A stretch of DNA of 64,000 nt, taken from positions 4,156,576 through 4,220,575 of the forward strand of contig JAQFVV010012490.1 in assembly GCA_028023455.1 (NCBI GenBank), in the 5' to 3' direction. Below, piece by piece: positions 24,414-34,948 of the stretch. This stretch comes from Epiperipatus broadwayi. Its lineage: Eukaryota; Onychophora; Udeonychophora; Euonychophora; Peripatidae. Below the pieces are notes generated by a model. The model was given only the letters and a program-made list of their open reading frames with translations. It made no database searches and was not told the DNA's origin. Position numbers and translations under genes: made by a program. Positions within the stretch are counted from its first letter, which is position 1, and each line of letters starts with the position of its first letter.

Positions 24414-24484
24414 CAATTATTTTAATTGTATGTTTTACTAATATTATCTCTGCTAAATGACAACAGAAGTGTTGGTGTTTATTA

Positions 24485-25392
24485 AAAATCAAATTAGTTT
24501 GAATTTTGTTCTTATAGAATAAGTTTTATGCTACTTTTTTGAGGTTTAGTAATATCTTATACTAGTTGTAGTTTAAATGTAAATAATTTTATTTTTCCAT
24601 TATTTGTGATTAATGGTTTTTTATAGAATTGTAATACTTATTGTAAGTAATGTAATTCTTATCAAAATTGTAATTGGGAGTGGTATAAATGGAAGGAATT
24701 TTATTTCTTCATTAATTGTGATCAATAGTTATTTTATACAAATATTATAATGCTCATTGCAAATAATGCTTACAATAATAAAAATCAAATGTTATTTATT
24801 ATAAACATAGATCATTTTTTAAAAGAAAACAATTGACTGATTCCAATTAGAAGATATTCTAAACAAAAGTATCCATTAAAAAAAAATTTTTTTTTACACA
24901 AACATTGTAATATTTATTGCAAATAATGCTTATAGAAGTAGTGATCAGACACCTGTTATATCATTAAAGTTACAAAACTACATTGTAGTCTTTTGGGTTA
25001 AAAATATAAAAGAAATAATTTAAATTCTTTCATTTTATATTTTAAAAGAAAATGTTATGATTTTTTTTTAAAGAAAAGATGCAGTATATTAACTATTTTT
25101 AATAAAATTGCTAATAATGTTTTGATGTATAATTTTTAATAAAACTGTTCATAGATGTGTTACATACATTGGACCTGCATAAAAAAAAAACCCTTGTATT
25201 ATATACATGTGTTAAAATGCAAATTACTATAGAATTCCAAAACTCTTCATGAATAATATAGGTTAATGGATAATAGTGAAAGGTATATTATAATAAAATA
25301 GTATTACATATAATTAGTATTATTGCATTTTAATTTTAAAATTACTTATATGTATTAAAACAGCAGTAAAATTAATTAATAAAAATACTATC
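24485..25392. other. A+T-rich spacer
   Basis: I see no gene. Several short repeated phrases of the form AATNNTTATTGCAAATAATG occur around 24660-24930, suggesting a decayed low-copy tandem or MITE remains; not resolvable by eye. Confidence 0.4.
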
Positions 25393-25610
25393 AAAACATC
25401 ACATGATCACCATTTCATATGCTTACATAATGTTGTTAATAAGAGTCCCAAAGTCTCCATACAGTACTGCCATCATGTACAAGCCTTCATAATCAATGGA
25501 TGTGTAATGGTTTGTGTATATTTTTGCACAAACCTTTCTGCATCCATTGATTATGAAGACTTATACACGTTGGCATTATTGTATGGAGAGTTTGTACTAT
25601 ACTGTATAGT
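25393..25610 (-). repeat. Family X fold-back repeat, copy 1 (short)
   Basis: An inverted repeat with arms of about 85 bases contains the family signature (AATCAATGGATG on one side and CATCCATTGATTATGAAG on the other). The long end (ACATCACATGATCACCATTT, then TATGCTTAC) is on the left and the short end (GGAGAGTTTGTACTATACTG) on the right, so it lies in the opposite orientation to copies 2-5. The central part seen in longer copies is missing. Confidence 0.7.
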
Positions 25611-26126
25611 TTTACAAATACTTAAAAAAAATTATATACACACTAAGATATAAAGAAAAATAATTAATAAAAAATATATTGTACATTAGACAAAAAATGC
25701 ATTACTTATAAATAATAAAATGTAAATTTTGGGAAAAAAATATGGTAGCGAATTTACTAATTAAATAAAATTTAATTCAAGATATCACTATTTTTAGCAA
25801 CATTTTTAAAAATTAGTACATTAAGAATAAAAAAATAAATAAAATAAAATTGTTAATCTTTTTTCTTGTTTTTTTTTTTTACTTGCAATGAAAATTGATT
25901 TTGGTAATATGGAAATAATGCATTTAAGTTTTAACTATAATGCAGCAGTGTCTAGTGGTAGTAATGTGAAGAATTTTTTTTTTTGTGAATTTCTGATTTC
26001 TTTATTTTTGTTTACTATTTTTTTTTTTTTAATAAGAACTTTTTTTTTTTTTTTAACTATTCACTATTATACACAAATTCCAAGCTCTGCACTAAGGCTT
26101 GAAATCTTTAAATATCATGTGTATAT
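25611..26126. other. A+T-rich spacer
   Basis: Poly-T runs interrupt a low-complexity open frame at 25888-26202 that has no recognisable domain. Confidence 0.4.
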
Positions 26127-27202
26127 GGAGAGACTATTGAAGCAGTGCATATATGCCTGCATATATGTGTGCTTAATTTGTCTTTTATTTCCCAACGTTT
26201 AACATTACAGATTTCATTAAAATTCACACTATAGATAATGGTGCATGTGTGTAAATGTTGGTGAAACAGTGCAAGTAAACCTAAAAGTGAAATATTTTAA
26301 AAGTTACATAAAATGTAAATAATTATATAATCGAATGTGTTTCAGCTGGTTGGAATGATAAAAACAATGGAAAAGTTTCAGTAAGGGAAGTAATCCATTA
26401 AGTAATAGCAGTAATTGGTGCCTTATTTAAATATTAAGATGTAAGATAACAAATAGTTCCAGTCTGACACCTTTGGGGGAGTAACAATAGTAATAGTACT
26501 ACCCAAGAGTTTTAACAGAATATCAAGTGCTGCAGGGTAGGAAATGCCTACAAAGAGTGGTGGAGAAATGAATACATTTGCATAAAAGATAATTGAAATT
26601 AAAATAAGATAAAATAAGCAAATGGCTATTAACTTAAAATTCTACAAATAAATTCACAAAGAAGGGGAGGGAAAAGGAAAAAATTCCTCAGTGCTCTTTG
26701 AAAAAATATCATAAAATACTGAGGTTGATCTTTTGCTAGATTGGACTAGTCTTGTGATTCTGATTTATGCACTGATCCAATTTAATTTGAAGGTCTGTTA
26801 TGGATTGCCATCTTGTAAAAATGTATGAGTAAGCCAGAGTACGCTTTTCCATGTCATCAGGGAGAAGGGCAGCCTTGAGATGAAAATTTCAGCAGCAGTA
26901 TCCAGTAACCACCTGATGTATTCCAGACATCTATTATAGTAAATGCCTTGATTGAGTTGTCTCTCCTGTATGTCAAATCTAAGATTCACCCAGTTGTCAT
27001 ATGAGGTCATGCCAATCTGATTGCCTTCAATGAAAGGAGACATATCAAGTTGTTATGAATCCACATCTTCACAGACTGCATATATCTGTGCAGGTGCCTG
27101 GTAATTGTTATATTTGTAACTAAACAAAAAAAAATCACTTCAAATGAAAAAAAAAGGAGGCATACATTTTATAATAAGTCACTAAATAATTATAATAAAA
27201 TA

Positions 27203-28002
27203 CACCTAGGTCTCATTTTACGCGATAGATAGGTTCCTCAGAAAACATGCGCAAACGAAATCGCACAAAAATAGATGTAACTTACATTGAAAAAGGGGTG
27301 ATACGGTCTGTGGTTTTTCAAAATTCGCGTAAAAGCAAAGCACCAACGTAAAATTACTTTAAAATTCGCGCGCAAAAAAAAAAAATAAGGAAATAAAATA
27401 TGACTAATAAAAAATTTCAAATTTGAAAAAAAATGATACAAGACAAACTTTTTTTAATGATAATATTTAATTTTATTCAAAATAATTTTGACAACATAAT
27501 TAGTAATTAATCTTTGAGATGATGATTTTATTAATTGTTTACGAAGCTCGCAATATCCAGACATACAATCATTTAGCTCTCGTTGGAATTTAAGAGCATG
27601 TTAATGATTAGTGTCATTAATAAGAAAATAATAATTGATTACGTTCTTTTTTAAAAAGCAAAAACAATGTGATTTAAAATGCAAAATTAACACGCACAAT
27701 GTTTGAACAAATTTACATTATAATCTTGTAAAATTTAATATGTGTATACATAAATTGTGGAAATCATGATTTTAATTTTATTATTGCATAAAATCTTACT
27801 ATTATAAAGCACTGAAAATATTGAAATTACTAAGATGAAAGTCGAATTCCAATAATGTGCTATTACTTTCAATATAATGTAAGTGCACGAAATTTATTAT
27901 TTAAAGTAATAGTGCATTGTCGGAAATCTACTTCCGGTGAAACACGAATCACGTAACTTCAAAATCGTGTTAAATAAATCTGCGTAAAAAGAGACCCAGG
28001 TG
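27203..28002 (-). mobile_element. pogo/Tigger-like non-autonomous DNA transposon (A)
   Basis: The 800-bp insertion has terminal inverted repeats CACCTAGGTCTC / GAGACCCAGGTG, flanked by TA on both sides (27201-27202 and 28003-28004), the TA target duplication of Tc1-mariner-pogo elements. The end sequence CACCTGGGTCTCGTTTTACGC is of Tigger style. The site is empty in copy B near 35570. On the minus strand around 27590-27480 a coding-like remnant (ELNDCMSGYCELRKQLIKSS) is shared with the second element at 36424-37532. There is no intact transposase. Family assignment is by end sequence only. Confidence 0.75.
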
Positions 28003-30189
28003 TATGTATACCCTAGACTTAATATTATTTAAATATATGTTTAAGAAATGTAGAACATTTGCTGGATTAATGTTATTTACTTGTAAGAAAAGTGATCCAC
28101 TTGTGGAGGGATTAAGTTTAGTAAAAAAATATAATTAAAGCTTTGCTTCTTTCTTCATGTAATCCCAAGGGATGTATTGTCTAGAATCAAGTTAAGGAGT
28201 GGGGGGGGGGAGGGAAGAAAAAAATTTTTTTTCATTAGTTTCTTTTATGCCTTATTCTCCTAAGGAATGTTTTCTTTACAAATTTTAGCGAAAACATAGG
28301 GAAGGGTAACAAGTGAGTTATTTTGCTATATTTTTATTATGTATTTAATTGGGTGTGTTTACAAATGTTTTTTTAAATTTAATTTTCAGGTAAAATAGTG
28401 ATGTCATAATGTATAGTTATCTATGGAATTAATGATTTTTGTTTTTTATGCTTTAATACTAAAATTATTGCCATAAATTGACATCAACAGGGAAGGGTTA
28501 GCGTAATTCCCTGTTATCCATAATTATAAGTTAACAAGATCAATATAGATAATTTAATTTATTGAATATTTTATCAAAGATTATAGTTTTTCTAGTTTAA
28601 CATTTCATTGGAAGATGTGTTATCATAAATACATGTTTATTAATCCGTAAGTAATATAGACATACATAAATTATTTAGATTATTTTGTCCAACTATGGCA
28701 AGACTGCATCATGTGCCTTCATCGGCTATCCTCATTAGTTGCTTCTGTCATATTAATTCACTGATGTATTCATTATGCAGTGCATCCAGCACATGGTATT
28801 CATTATATATATATGCATGATGAGGTGTTGGTCGAAATAATTTCAAAAGTATAAAACTCATTAGTTTAGATATAGCCTGTTGATATGAGATTCCAGTTAG
28901 TATGTATAGCCTAGAGGTGTATATATTGTACCAGACGAAAGATTTTGGTTTCGCATATACTGACCACAAGGGCGCCACTAGTCCGAAAATCGGAACTAGA
29001 CATTTATTTTAAGGGTGGACTGGATATACAAATCTGAATGTGCTGGACTAGCTCAACTAAGTAAATGAGATCTGTTTTATTCTGACGGTTGGAAAGGTAG
29101 CAACAGAAAACAAAATCAACTAAGTAAAAATGAATAAATATTTTATTAGTAGTATGATTAAATAAACATAAATCTAGATGACAAACTTTAAAACCAACTT
29201 AAAACATACTACTCATGCGATCGCCAAAAAAAACAAATATTTTAATATGGTTTAGAGAGAAATTTCCTGTGCATGATATATCAGGAAGAGTACAAAATAC
29301 AGACCATAGCAGAAGTACTAGTAAGTATTCAGTGATATCATGTAAGAAAAAAGGGGGTTAGCTAACCCATAGTTAGGAAAAGAATGAATCTCCATATTTG
29401 AGATTTCTGAAAGCTTATGTCGAAACAGGAGAAATGCAAAGGTAATTTACAAAACATTAACTAAAAAAAAAAAAAAGAAAGCTTTGAAAGTTATTACTTT
29501 CAATCAATTGTCCTCCCTCTGAGTGAGACAGGCTAGGAGCTCATGATCTACCTATTGAGAGGGTTAAAATGATCATATGTGCCCCTAATAAATGAATTGG
29601 AAGTTTGAAGTAATAAAACTAATGACTTATATTTTATAATAGTCTATTATAAACTGTAATATCCAGACTGCTTTCTATAACAAAAAGGAATGTGAAATTA
29701 CAAATAAAACTATACTATCTTACTTACTAAGACTTAAATGGAACATACAGTACAGGTTTGGAACTAGCACTCATTTAAGAGAAAAATATCAATGCACAGA
29801 AACCGACTTACACAAAATAAAATAAAATTCGAAACACATGTATATTAAAAAAAAGAGTCAACAAATCTAAGACAATAAAATCATTTAAATTGTGTAATGT
29901 AAGGTACCTTAATAAAAGATAAATGCTAGTACCCTAGGCTTGTTGAGTGTGGTCCGTTGATCTGGATTCACTGACGGTAGGCTTGGTGAGTCGGTTAGTT
30001 GTTTCTTTGTAGTTGGTTCTTATGGCATTATAGGCAGTTAATGAAGACACAGGAAGCACGAACCTGTCCTGGTGAAAAGCTTAACAAATCATCATATGAG
30101 AAAACATCTTTGTGGTAAGTTTAGTGTGCATTCTACGTGAATAAAAATTGCAGGATCAGCTTTCTTTTAGAATATGCAGGAATCGTTCT

Positions 30190-30290
30190 TCTCTCAGAGT
30201 TTTTGCAGGAATAGTTTGTGCAAGAATCTCTCAGAGTTTGTGCAAATATCTCTCAGAGTTCGTGCAACTATATCTCAGAGTTGGTATAAG
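30190..30290 (-). repeat. Minisatellite of CTCAGAG units
   Basis: Four imperfect units of TCTCAGAGTT(N)GTGCAA type, the last three with a period of 22 bases, lie directly downstream (minus sense) of the TATA box of the LTR-like insertion. They would therefore sit at the start of its transcript. Confidence 0.7.
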
Positions 30291-30312
30291 TATAATGCAA
30301 TAGTCTGATTAA

Positions 30313-30323
30313 GCCTTTTATAG
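30313..30323 (-). promoter_or_regulatory. TATA box of LTR-like insertion
   Basis: Minus strand CTATAAAAGGC, the best core-promoter TATA match in this insertion. The downstream minisatellite begins about 25 bases away, where a transcription start would be expected. Confidence 0.45.
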
Positions 30324-30996
30324 AAGAATCTCATATCTGAACCAATTACAAAACTTTCTTCTTTTTTTTTTAATTAAAATTCATAAAATTCTTCAACTAG
30401 CTAACACTAGTTATTTAATTAAAGAAAATAAATTGCCTTTTACAAATCTAGGGATTAACAAATGAAAATTTTTTTTTCTTTTCTTTCTTTTTAATTTATT
30501 ATTCTTATCAATCTAAATCTTAAATCTGAAAAGCAATTTATTTATACAATTTACTTTTACATAAAAAAAAAAAAAAGTAATCTTAGTCTCTTTTTTTTTT
30601 CAAAAGTAAAAACTAAATATAGCTGTAGTATTAATATATGATTAATATAGTATTAATATATCTTCCCTATGGGATTCACTTTGGGTTAGAAGTAGGTTCA
30701 TTTCTGCAGCCTGGGTCTTCCGTCTCTCAAATGAATTCTACGTAGGTATTGTGAAACCAATCATCCGTATTGTTATGGCAAATGAACTGTGTATCATTAG
30801 ATACAGTCTTGCTGTTATTAATATTATTATCCACATCTTATGTTGTGCCTGTGACAGATGACCATTGTCCCAATGCCACATGTTTTCATGCTTAAATACC
30901 ATAAGGCCATAAATATGATTTAAGTAAGATAAAATAAATTCTCCTTCACTTGGGGGTGAGAATTTTCATAAATATTACATGGATTAGAAAAAAACC

Positions 30997-31086
30997 CACA
31001 TTTTTGTTATATAGCTATCACTGATATTACAATTCTAAAAAAAAACACATTTTTGTTATATAGCTATCACTGATATTACAATTCTA
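30997..31086. repeat. 49-bp tandem duplication private to copy A
   Basis: Two copies of a segment beginning CACATTTTTGTTATATAGCT, period 49. Copy B has a single copy at about 37870-37910, so the duplication post-dates the A/B split. Confidence 0.8.
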
Positions 31087-31475
31087 ACTGACTTTCAGGC
31101 TAGTAAACTGACATAATCATGCCTTGTAAAAATTTTATGCCATACTGTTTTAATTAATAATAATAAATAAATCTTGTTGACTAAAAAAAAAAATAATAGT
31201 TGACATGACATCTATTCCACTATTGATTGGAGCCTTAAAATTATTACTTATAACCTATCTAATGTAGTCTTTCCTTCTCCCTGAGCTATGTTGAGCTGTA
31301 TGGGAATTTAATTTATGTTCACATCATGGGTGTTAACTATGTAAGAGAGTTCTCAAAGCATGGACGAGAGGGTTGAACTGGGGCTATTTGGGGTAGCAAT
31401 ACCACTAGGCATACTGTTTAAGAATGCTGGCTTGGTCTCTGGATCTTGTTAACAGGTTATTGTTTGGCCATTACA

Positions 31476-33371
31476 TGTTTTTTATATATATAACGTCTCC
31501 ACCACTTACATCACCTGAAAGGAGTAGCCCCAACAAATTTTTTATATGTATAACAGAGCGCTATCGAAAAAGAGGATTTTTTTCCTTTGAATCAAGTCTT
31601 GTAACTCTGAACCCAGCCAGATATACTGTAACACTGACTGAAAATGTAATGACCTCTAACCAAAAATTTTTTTTTTCTAAGTACAGTATACATTTGTTTT
31701 TATTTATAATAAATCAAAGCAAGAATATTGTTATATAAATCCGATTAATAATGATGAGGACAAACATGTTAACAGTTGGTATAAAAAGCTATATCTAGTG
31801 CATATATACATGCATATAAGTAAAATAAGGAGCCAACATTTCAGCAAAATAATTGTGCACATATTTGTATAAATTTATTTCATTTCTTTGCAGATGATAG
31901 AGTGATCAAATAGTAACAAACAAAAAAAATGTAAATGGATGGAAGAAATTTCTAGGCTATAGTTGAGGAAGGAAAGAAAAAAGAAGAAAATGTTTGTTTA
32001 ACAAATGATAGAAAATAATAAAGGTAGATAGAGATAGATAACTTGACTTATTTTAAGTGCAGCACAAAGGATGCAAACAGGGCACACTGGAACAGATAGC
32101 AAATGGAACATAAAAATGCAGAGGAAGCCATTCCTGGATGACATGGGGAGGCAGACTAATTTAATGCAAATATAGCAACAATGTCACAAATAGAAGAGAA
32201 TAGCAATAATAAAGAGGAATGGATGGGTAGACAAAGCCCAGAAATAATATTTAAGATCCTGACAGAATATACTATAGTTCATAACATACAGGGGAAAAAG
32301 AAATGACAAATGAAACAGTAAACATGAGAGTAGAAAGACTCAAAAGATGAATGAAGGACATATACAAATGTTACACACAAATGTACAATCAAGATAAAGG
32401 AGCCCAAGCCCATGACAATATTATACACCTTGAAACTTACATGATGGAAGAAGTGGAAGCAAACCACTGCCATAAAGGATAAAGGCAAGAGTACTCAGTT
32501 TAAACCCAGATAAAGAATGAATGGTATAGAAAAAATGGGGCATGAAATCACAGAAGTCACTCAATTGTTATGGAAAACCTTATAGGAAGACATGCAAGAG
32601 ATAAAAGCATATAGAAATCAAATACCTGTACATAACCAACAGGCATTTGGACAATGATAGGGATATCACAAGAACAAGCAGTTACAGGTAGCCAATCATA
32701 CATTTAGAAAGTTTAAAAGAGCTTTTCCTTTTCTATTAGCTAAATGATATGGAGCATGAGCTTGATGGAGAAGCTTCACACAACAACCACAGGCATTTCA
32801 ACATTACCAAATGTCATTGCTAAAGACTTTTTGTAGCCATGAAAGACAGAATGGCATCTTACACTGACTGTCACAAAAGAAATATTCAGCTGACAGAACA
32901 GAAACTCAGATCCAGTTCTTAAATCAATTGGTCTAACTTCGATTGTTGATGGTATTTTCAATGTCTGATCAACAAATAGTAAGAATCTTCAGATACAGAT
33001 TACCATTATCATACTGAGTAGTAGAGGCAATAACATTGACAAGATGACTGAATTATTAACAGCCATCGATTTGGCAATTTTTTTAAGGATGCACATGAAA
33101 GAACCAAGAAGATAGAACAGCTTAAGGTGAAAATGCAAGCCCTTAAATCCTACCACATATGACCATACAACCCTGGAAGGACAACATTAGAAAATAAGAA
33201 AAAAAAAAGAAATGGACCATGAGCAGCCGACAAAAGGACACTAATAACCAGTAAGTATGACTGGGGATTAGAGTAATATAGTGTTAAATAATAGAATATG
33301 GGAATGACTTGATCACTTTATTCCATGCCAAGAAATATGTATGTTTTTTTTGTTTTATTTTTGGTGTAACT
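31476..33371. other. Spacer with decayed coding-like sequence
   Basis: From about 31950 to 33260 base composition is noticeably less A+T-rich, and the plus strand gives protein-like pieces broken by stops, e.g. ERLKR near 32335, MKDIYKCYTQMYNQDKGAQA (32345-32410) and NNIDKMTELLTAIDLAIFLR near 33030-33090. I do not recognise the family. It is probably a dead transposon ORF, with no intact frame. Confidence 0.4.
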
Positions 33372-33511
33372 GGATGGATATGAAGTAGTGCAAATATGCA
33401 TGCTTAATTTTTCTTTTATTTCCCAACATTTAATGTCACAAATTTCATTGAAACTCATATATATATAGATCATAGTGGTGTGTGGGTAACTGTGCAATGC
33501 TTTAACTTTGT

Positions 33512-33523
33512 AAAACAGTGCAA
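33512..33523. repeat. Left 12-bp target duplication of PLE copy 4
   Basis: AAAACAGTGCAA, repeated at 34373-34384. The unoccupied site in copy A reads GAAACAGTGCAAG at about 26266. Confidence 0.85.
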
Positions 33524-34372
33524 AAAATAAATAATACTTCTGTAAATAATATAAATATAAAGTAAAATAACAATTCGTGTCAATTGTTAATACAGAGTTT
33601 CTTTAATATAAATAAAATAATAACTAAATAATATTTCCAAGTGCTTTCAACTCATACAAGTCCTTATCAAGGCAGTATAAAAAATTCTATTTTTTCCTAG
33701 GTGATGAATTTAACATTTCATTGTATTGGCCAGGAACAACTAATCGGAAAGCTGGTTAATTTCGAATTCATAGCACAAGATGAATTTTGTATAAGATATG
33801 ATTCATTAATCTTGTGTTTTTTATAATGTGTTTCCTGCATTAATATTGTAAAATCCTTTGGACTACATATATGGCCTGTATTATTTTGGTGAACATAAGA
33901 AGCTGAATAAACTGTATCATCTTCTCTTGCTCTATTATACGTATATTTATGTTGTTGAAGGTGATATTTAATATTTGTTTTGGTTTCTCCAACCTATATT
34001 GCACTACAATTTATTTGTGGGCATCTAATAGAATATACAACACCACTTTTATCCCCCTTATTTATTATTTCCTTAGAATTATTTATTAATCTATTAAGGT
34101 TAGGTGGAGTTCTCCATGCTAATCGAAAATCTTGACTTAAAACTTTTATTATATTTTATTAATATTGGGAATAAAAGCTAATGACATCCATGGCTTATTA
34201 TTCATATTTATATGGTCACTATTATGACATTGTTTATAATGCTTCAATACAATAGATAATAGCATTTGTTTATTATGACCCACTTGTATTAAATCTTGCA
34301 TATAACATTTTATATTATCTTTCATAAACATTTCATTTGAACAGAGTTGTTGATTATGTGTTATTTTATTTT
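33524..34372 (-). mobile_element. Penelope-like element copy 4 (minus), with TSD
   Basis: This 849-bp insertion is flanked by a perfect 12-bp duplication. Minus strand: the linker after RT (34331-34149, an open frame with KCYMQDLIQVGHNKQML), then the GIY-YIG domain (GVVYSIRC, a stop just before VGETKTN, HLQQHKYTYN, VYSASYVHQ), and a 3' UTR with the hammerhead-like motif (33637-33672). RT is missing, so it is a 5'-truncated copy, as is usual for PLE insertions. It belongs to the same broad subfamily as copies 2/3 but is clearly diverged from them. Confidence 0.8.
33637..33672 (-). ncRNA. Hammerhead-like stem-GAAAG motif (PLE copy 4)
   Basis: Minus strand CCTTGATAAG, stem GACT / AGTT (one G-T pair) with a short loop, then GAAAGCACTTGG. 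Flanking motifs are identical to copy 3 while the stem differs and still pairs. Confidence 0.4.
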
Positions 34373-34384
34373 AAAACAGTGCAA
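34373..34384. repeat. Right 12-bp target duplication of PLE copy 4
   Basis: AAAACAGTGCAA, identical to 33512-33523; copy B's unit resumes here with GTAAACCTAAAAG. Confidence 0.85.
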
Positions 34385-34700
34385 GTAAACCTAAAAGTGA
34401 AATATTTTAAAAGTTACATAAAATCTAGATAATTATATAATTGCATGTGTTTCAGCGGGTTGGAATGATAAGAACAATGGAAAAGTTTCAGAATGGAAAT
34501 AATCCATTAAGTAATAGCACTAATTGGTGTCTTATTTAAATATTAAGATGTAAGATATCAAATAGTTTCAGTCTGACACCTTTGGGGAATAAAAATAATA
34601 ACAGCACTACCCAAGTGGGTCAGAATATCAAGTGCTGCAGGGTAGGAAATGCTTACAAAGAGTGGTGGAGAAGTGAAATACATTGACATAAAAGATAATT

Positions 34701-34948
34701 GTATATATAAGTGCTTTAACATGCTGAAGAAGAAGCTGTCAGTAGTAACAAAAACAATTAAATTAATCTGGGTCTAGTACTTCGAGGTTTTCCCCTCATA
34801 TTCATGGCCAAAATAGGTTTAAACCATTGCTGTAATATTACTAAATAATAATGTATGCAAATTAATTTGTCCATTTTCTTGAAATAGCAAAACACGCGTC
34901 GCTTCTATTGATCGCGTTGTTATTATTGATAATAAAATACGCCTCCTT
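34701..34948. mobile_element. 248-bp insertion of unknown class with 7-bp TSD
   Basis: Present only in copy B, flanked by GATAATT at 34694-34700 and 34949-34955; copy A shows one GATAATT (26588-26594) at the same place. The insert starts GTATATATAAGTGCTTTAAC and ends AATAAAATACGCCTCCTT. It contains a G+C-richer core (CTAGTACTTCGAGG, CACGCGTCGC). There are no terminal inverted repeats, poly-A tail or convincing pol III boxes. Size and duplication length suit a SINE, a truncated non-LTR element, or a PLE terminal-repeat fragment. Confidence 0.7.

Larger units (their letters stand above)
22560..24484 (+). mobile_element. Penelope-like element copy 3 (plus), right arm of palindrome
   Basis: Order on the plus strand: RT N-terminal part (FGPRYVCGY about 22590; open frame 22657-23163), palm (23217-23626), linker, a shortened GIY-YIG domain (24050-24217) and a 3' UTR to about 24484. 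It is homologous throughout to copy 2 and extends further 5' than it. It is 5'-truncated and carries several stops and frameshifts. Copy 2 and copy 3 together make an inverted repeat of about 4.3 kb. Confidence 0.8.
28927..30655 (-). mobile_element. LTR-like insertion in copy A
   Basis: Flanked by ATATAT on both sides (28921-28926, 30656-30661); copy B lacks it at this place. Features on the minus strand: a TATA box (CTATAAAAGG, 30313-30323), a short tandem repeat just downstream, a long A+T-rich leader, and an end reading TCTGGTACA, consistent with a CA terminus. The expected TG at the other end is not seen, and no gag or pol frame is present. It is most likely a large solo LTR or a related promoter-bearing insertion. 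Target duplication in TA-rich DNA is weak evidence. Confidence 0.5.
26127..31475 (+). repeat. Duplicated unit, copy A
   Basis: Outside its insertions this copy is collinear with copy B (33372-38317), for example the phrases CAGTGCAAGTAAACCTAAAA (26271 / 34376), CAGTCTGACACCTTTGGGG and TGCTTGGTCTCTGG at the right end. The shared unit is about 2.8-3 kb. Copy A contains a Tigger-like insertion (27203-28002) and an LTR-like insertion (28927-30655) that copy B lacks at those sites, and a private 49-bp tandem duplication. An 81-codon minus frame is open in both copies (26798-27043; 35149-35394), but nearly every base change alters an amino acid, so it looks unselected. Whether the unit is an unrecognised transposon or a plain segmental duplication is open. 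Confidence 0.8.

Noticed and set aside
25888-26202. 104-codon plus frame
   Set aside because: Mostly poly-phenylalanine from T runs; low-complexity artefact.
26798-27043. 81-codon minus frame open in both duplicated copies (also 35149-35394)
   Set aside because: About 26 of 81 residues differ and most base changes are replacing, so there is no sign of protein-level constraint; shared openness is inherited by chance.
28812-28850. ATGATGAG ... CGAAAT resembling a hammerhead core
   Set aside because: The first core base is wrong, stem II would rest on wobble pairs, and the duplicate copy at 36311 does not keep it.
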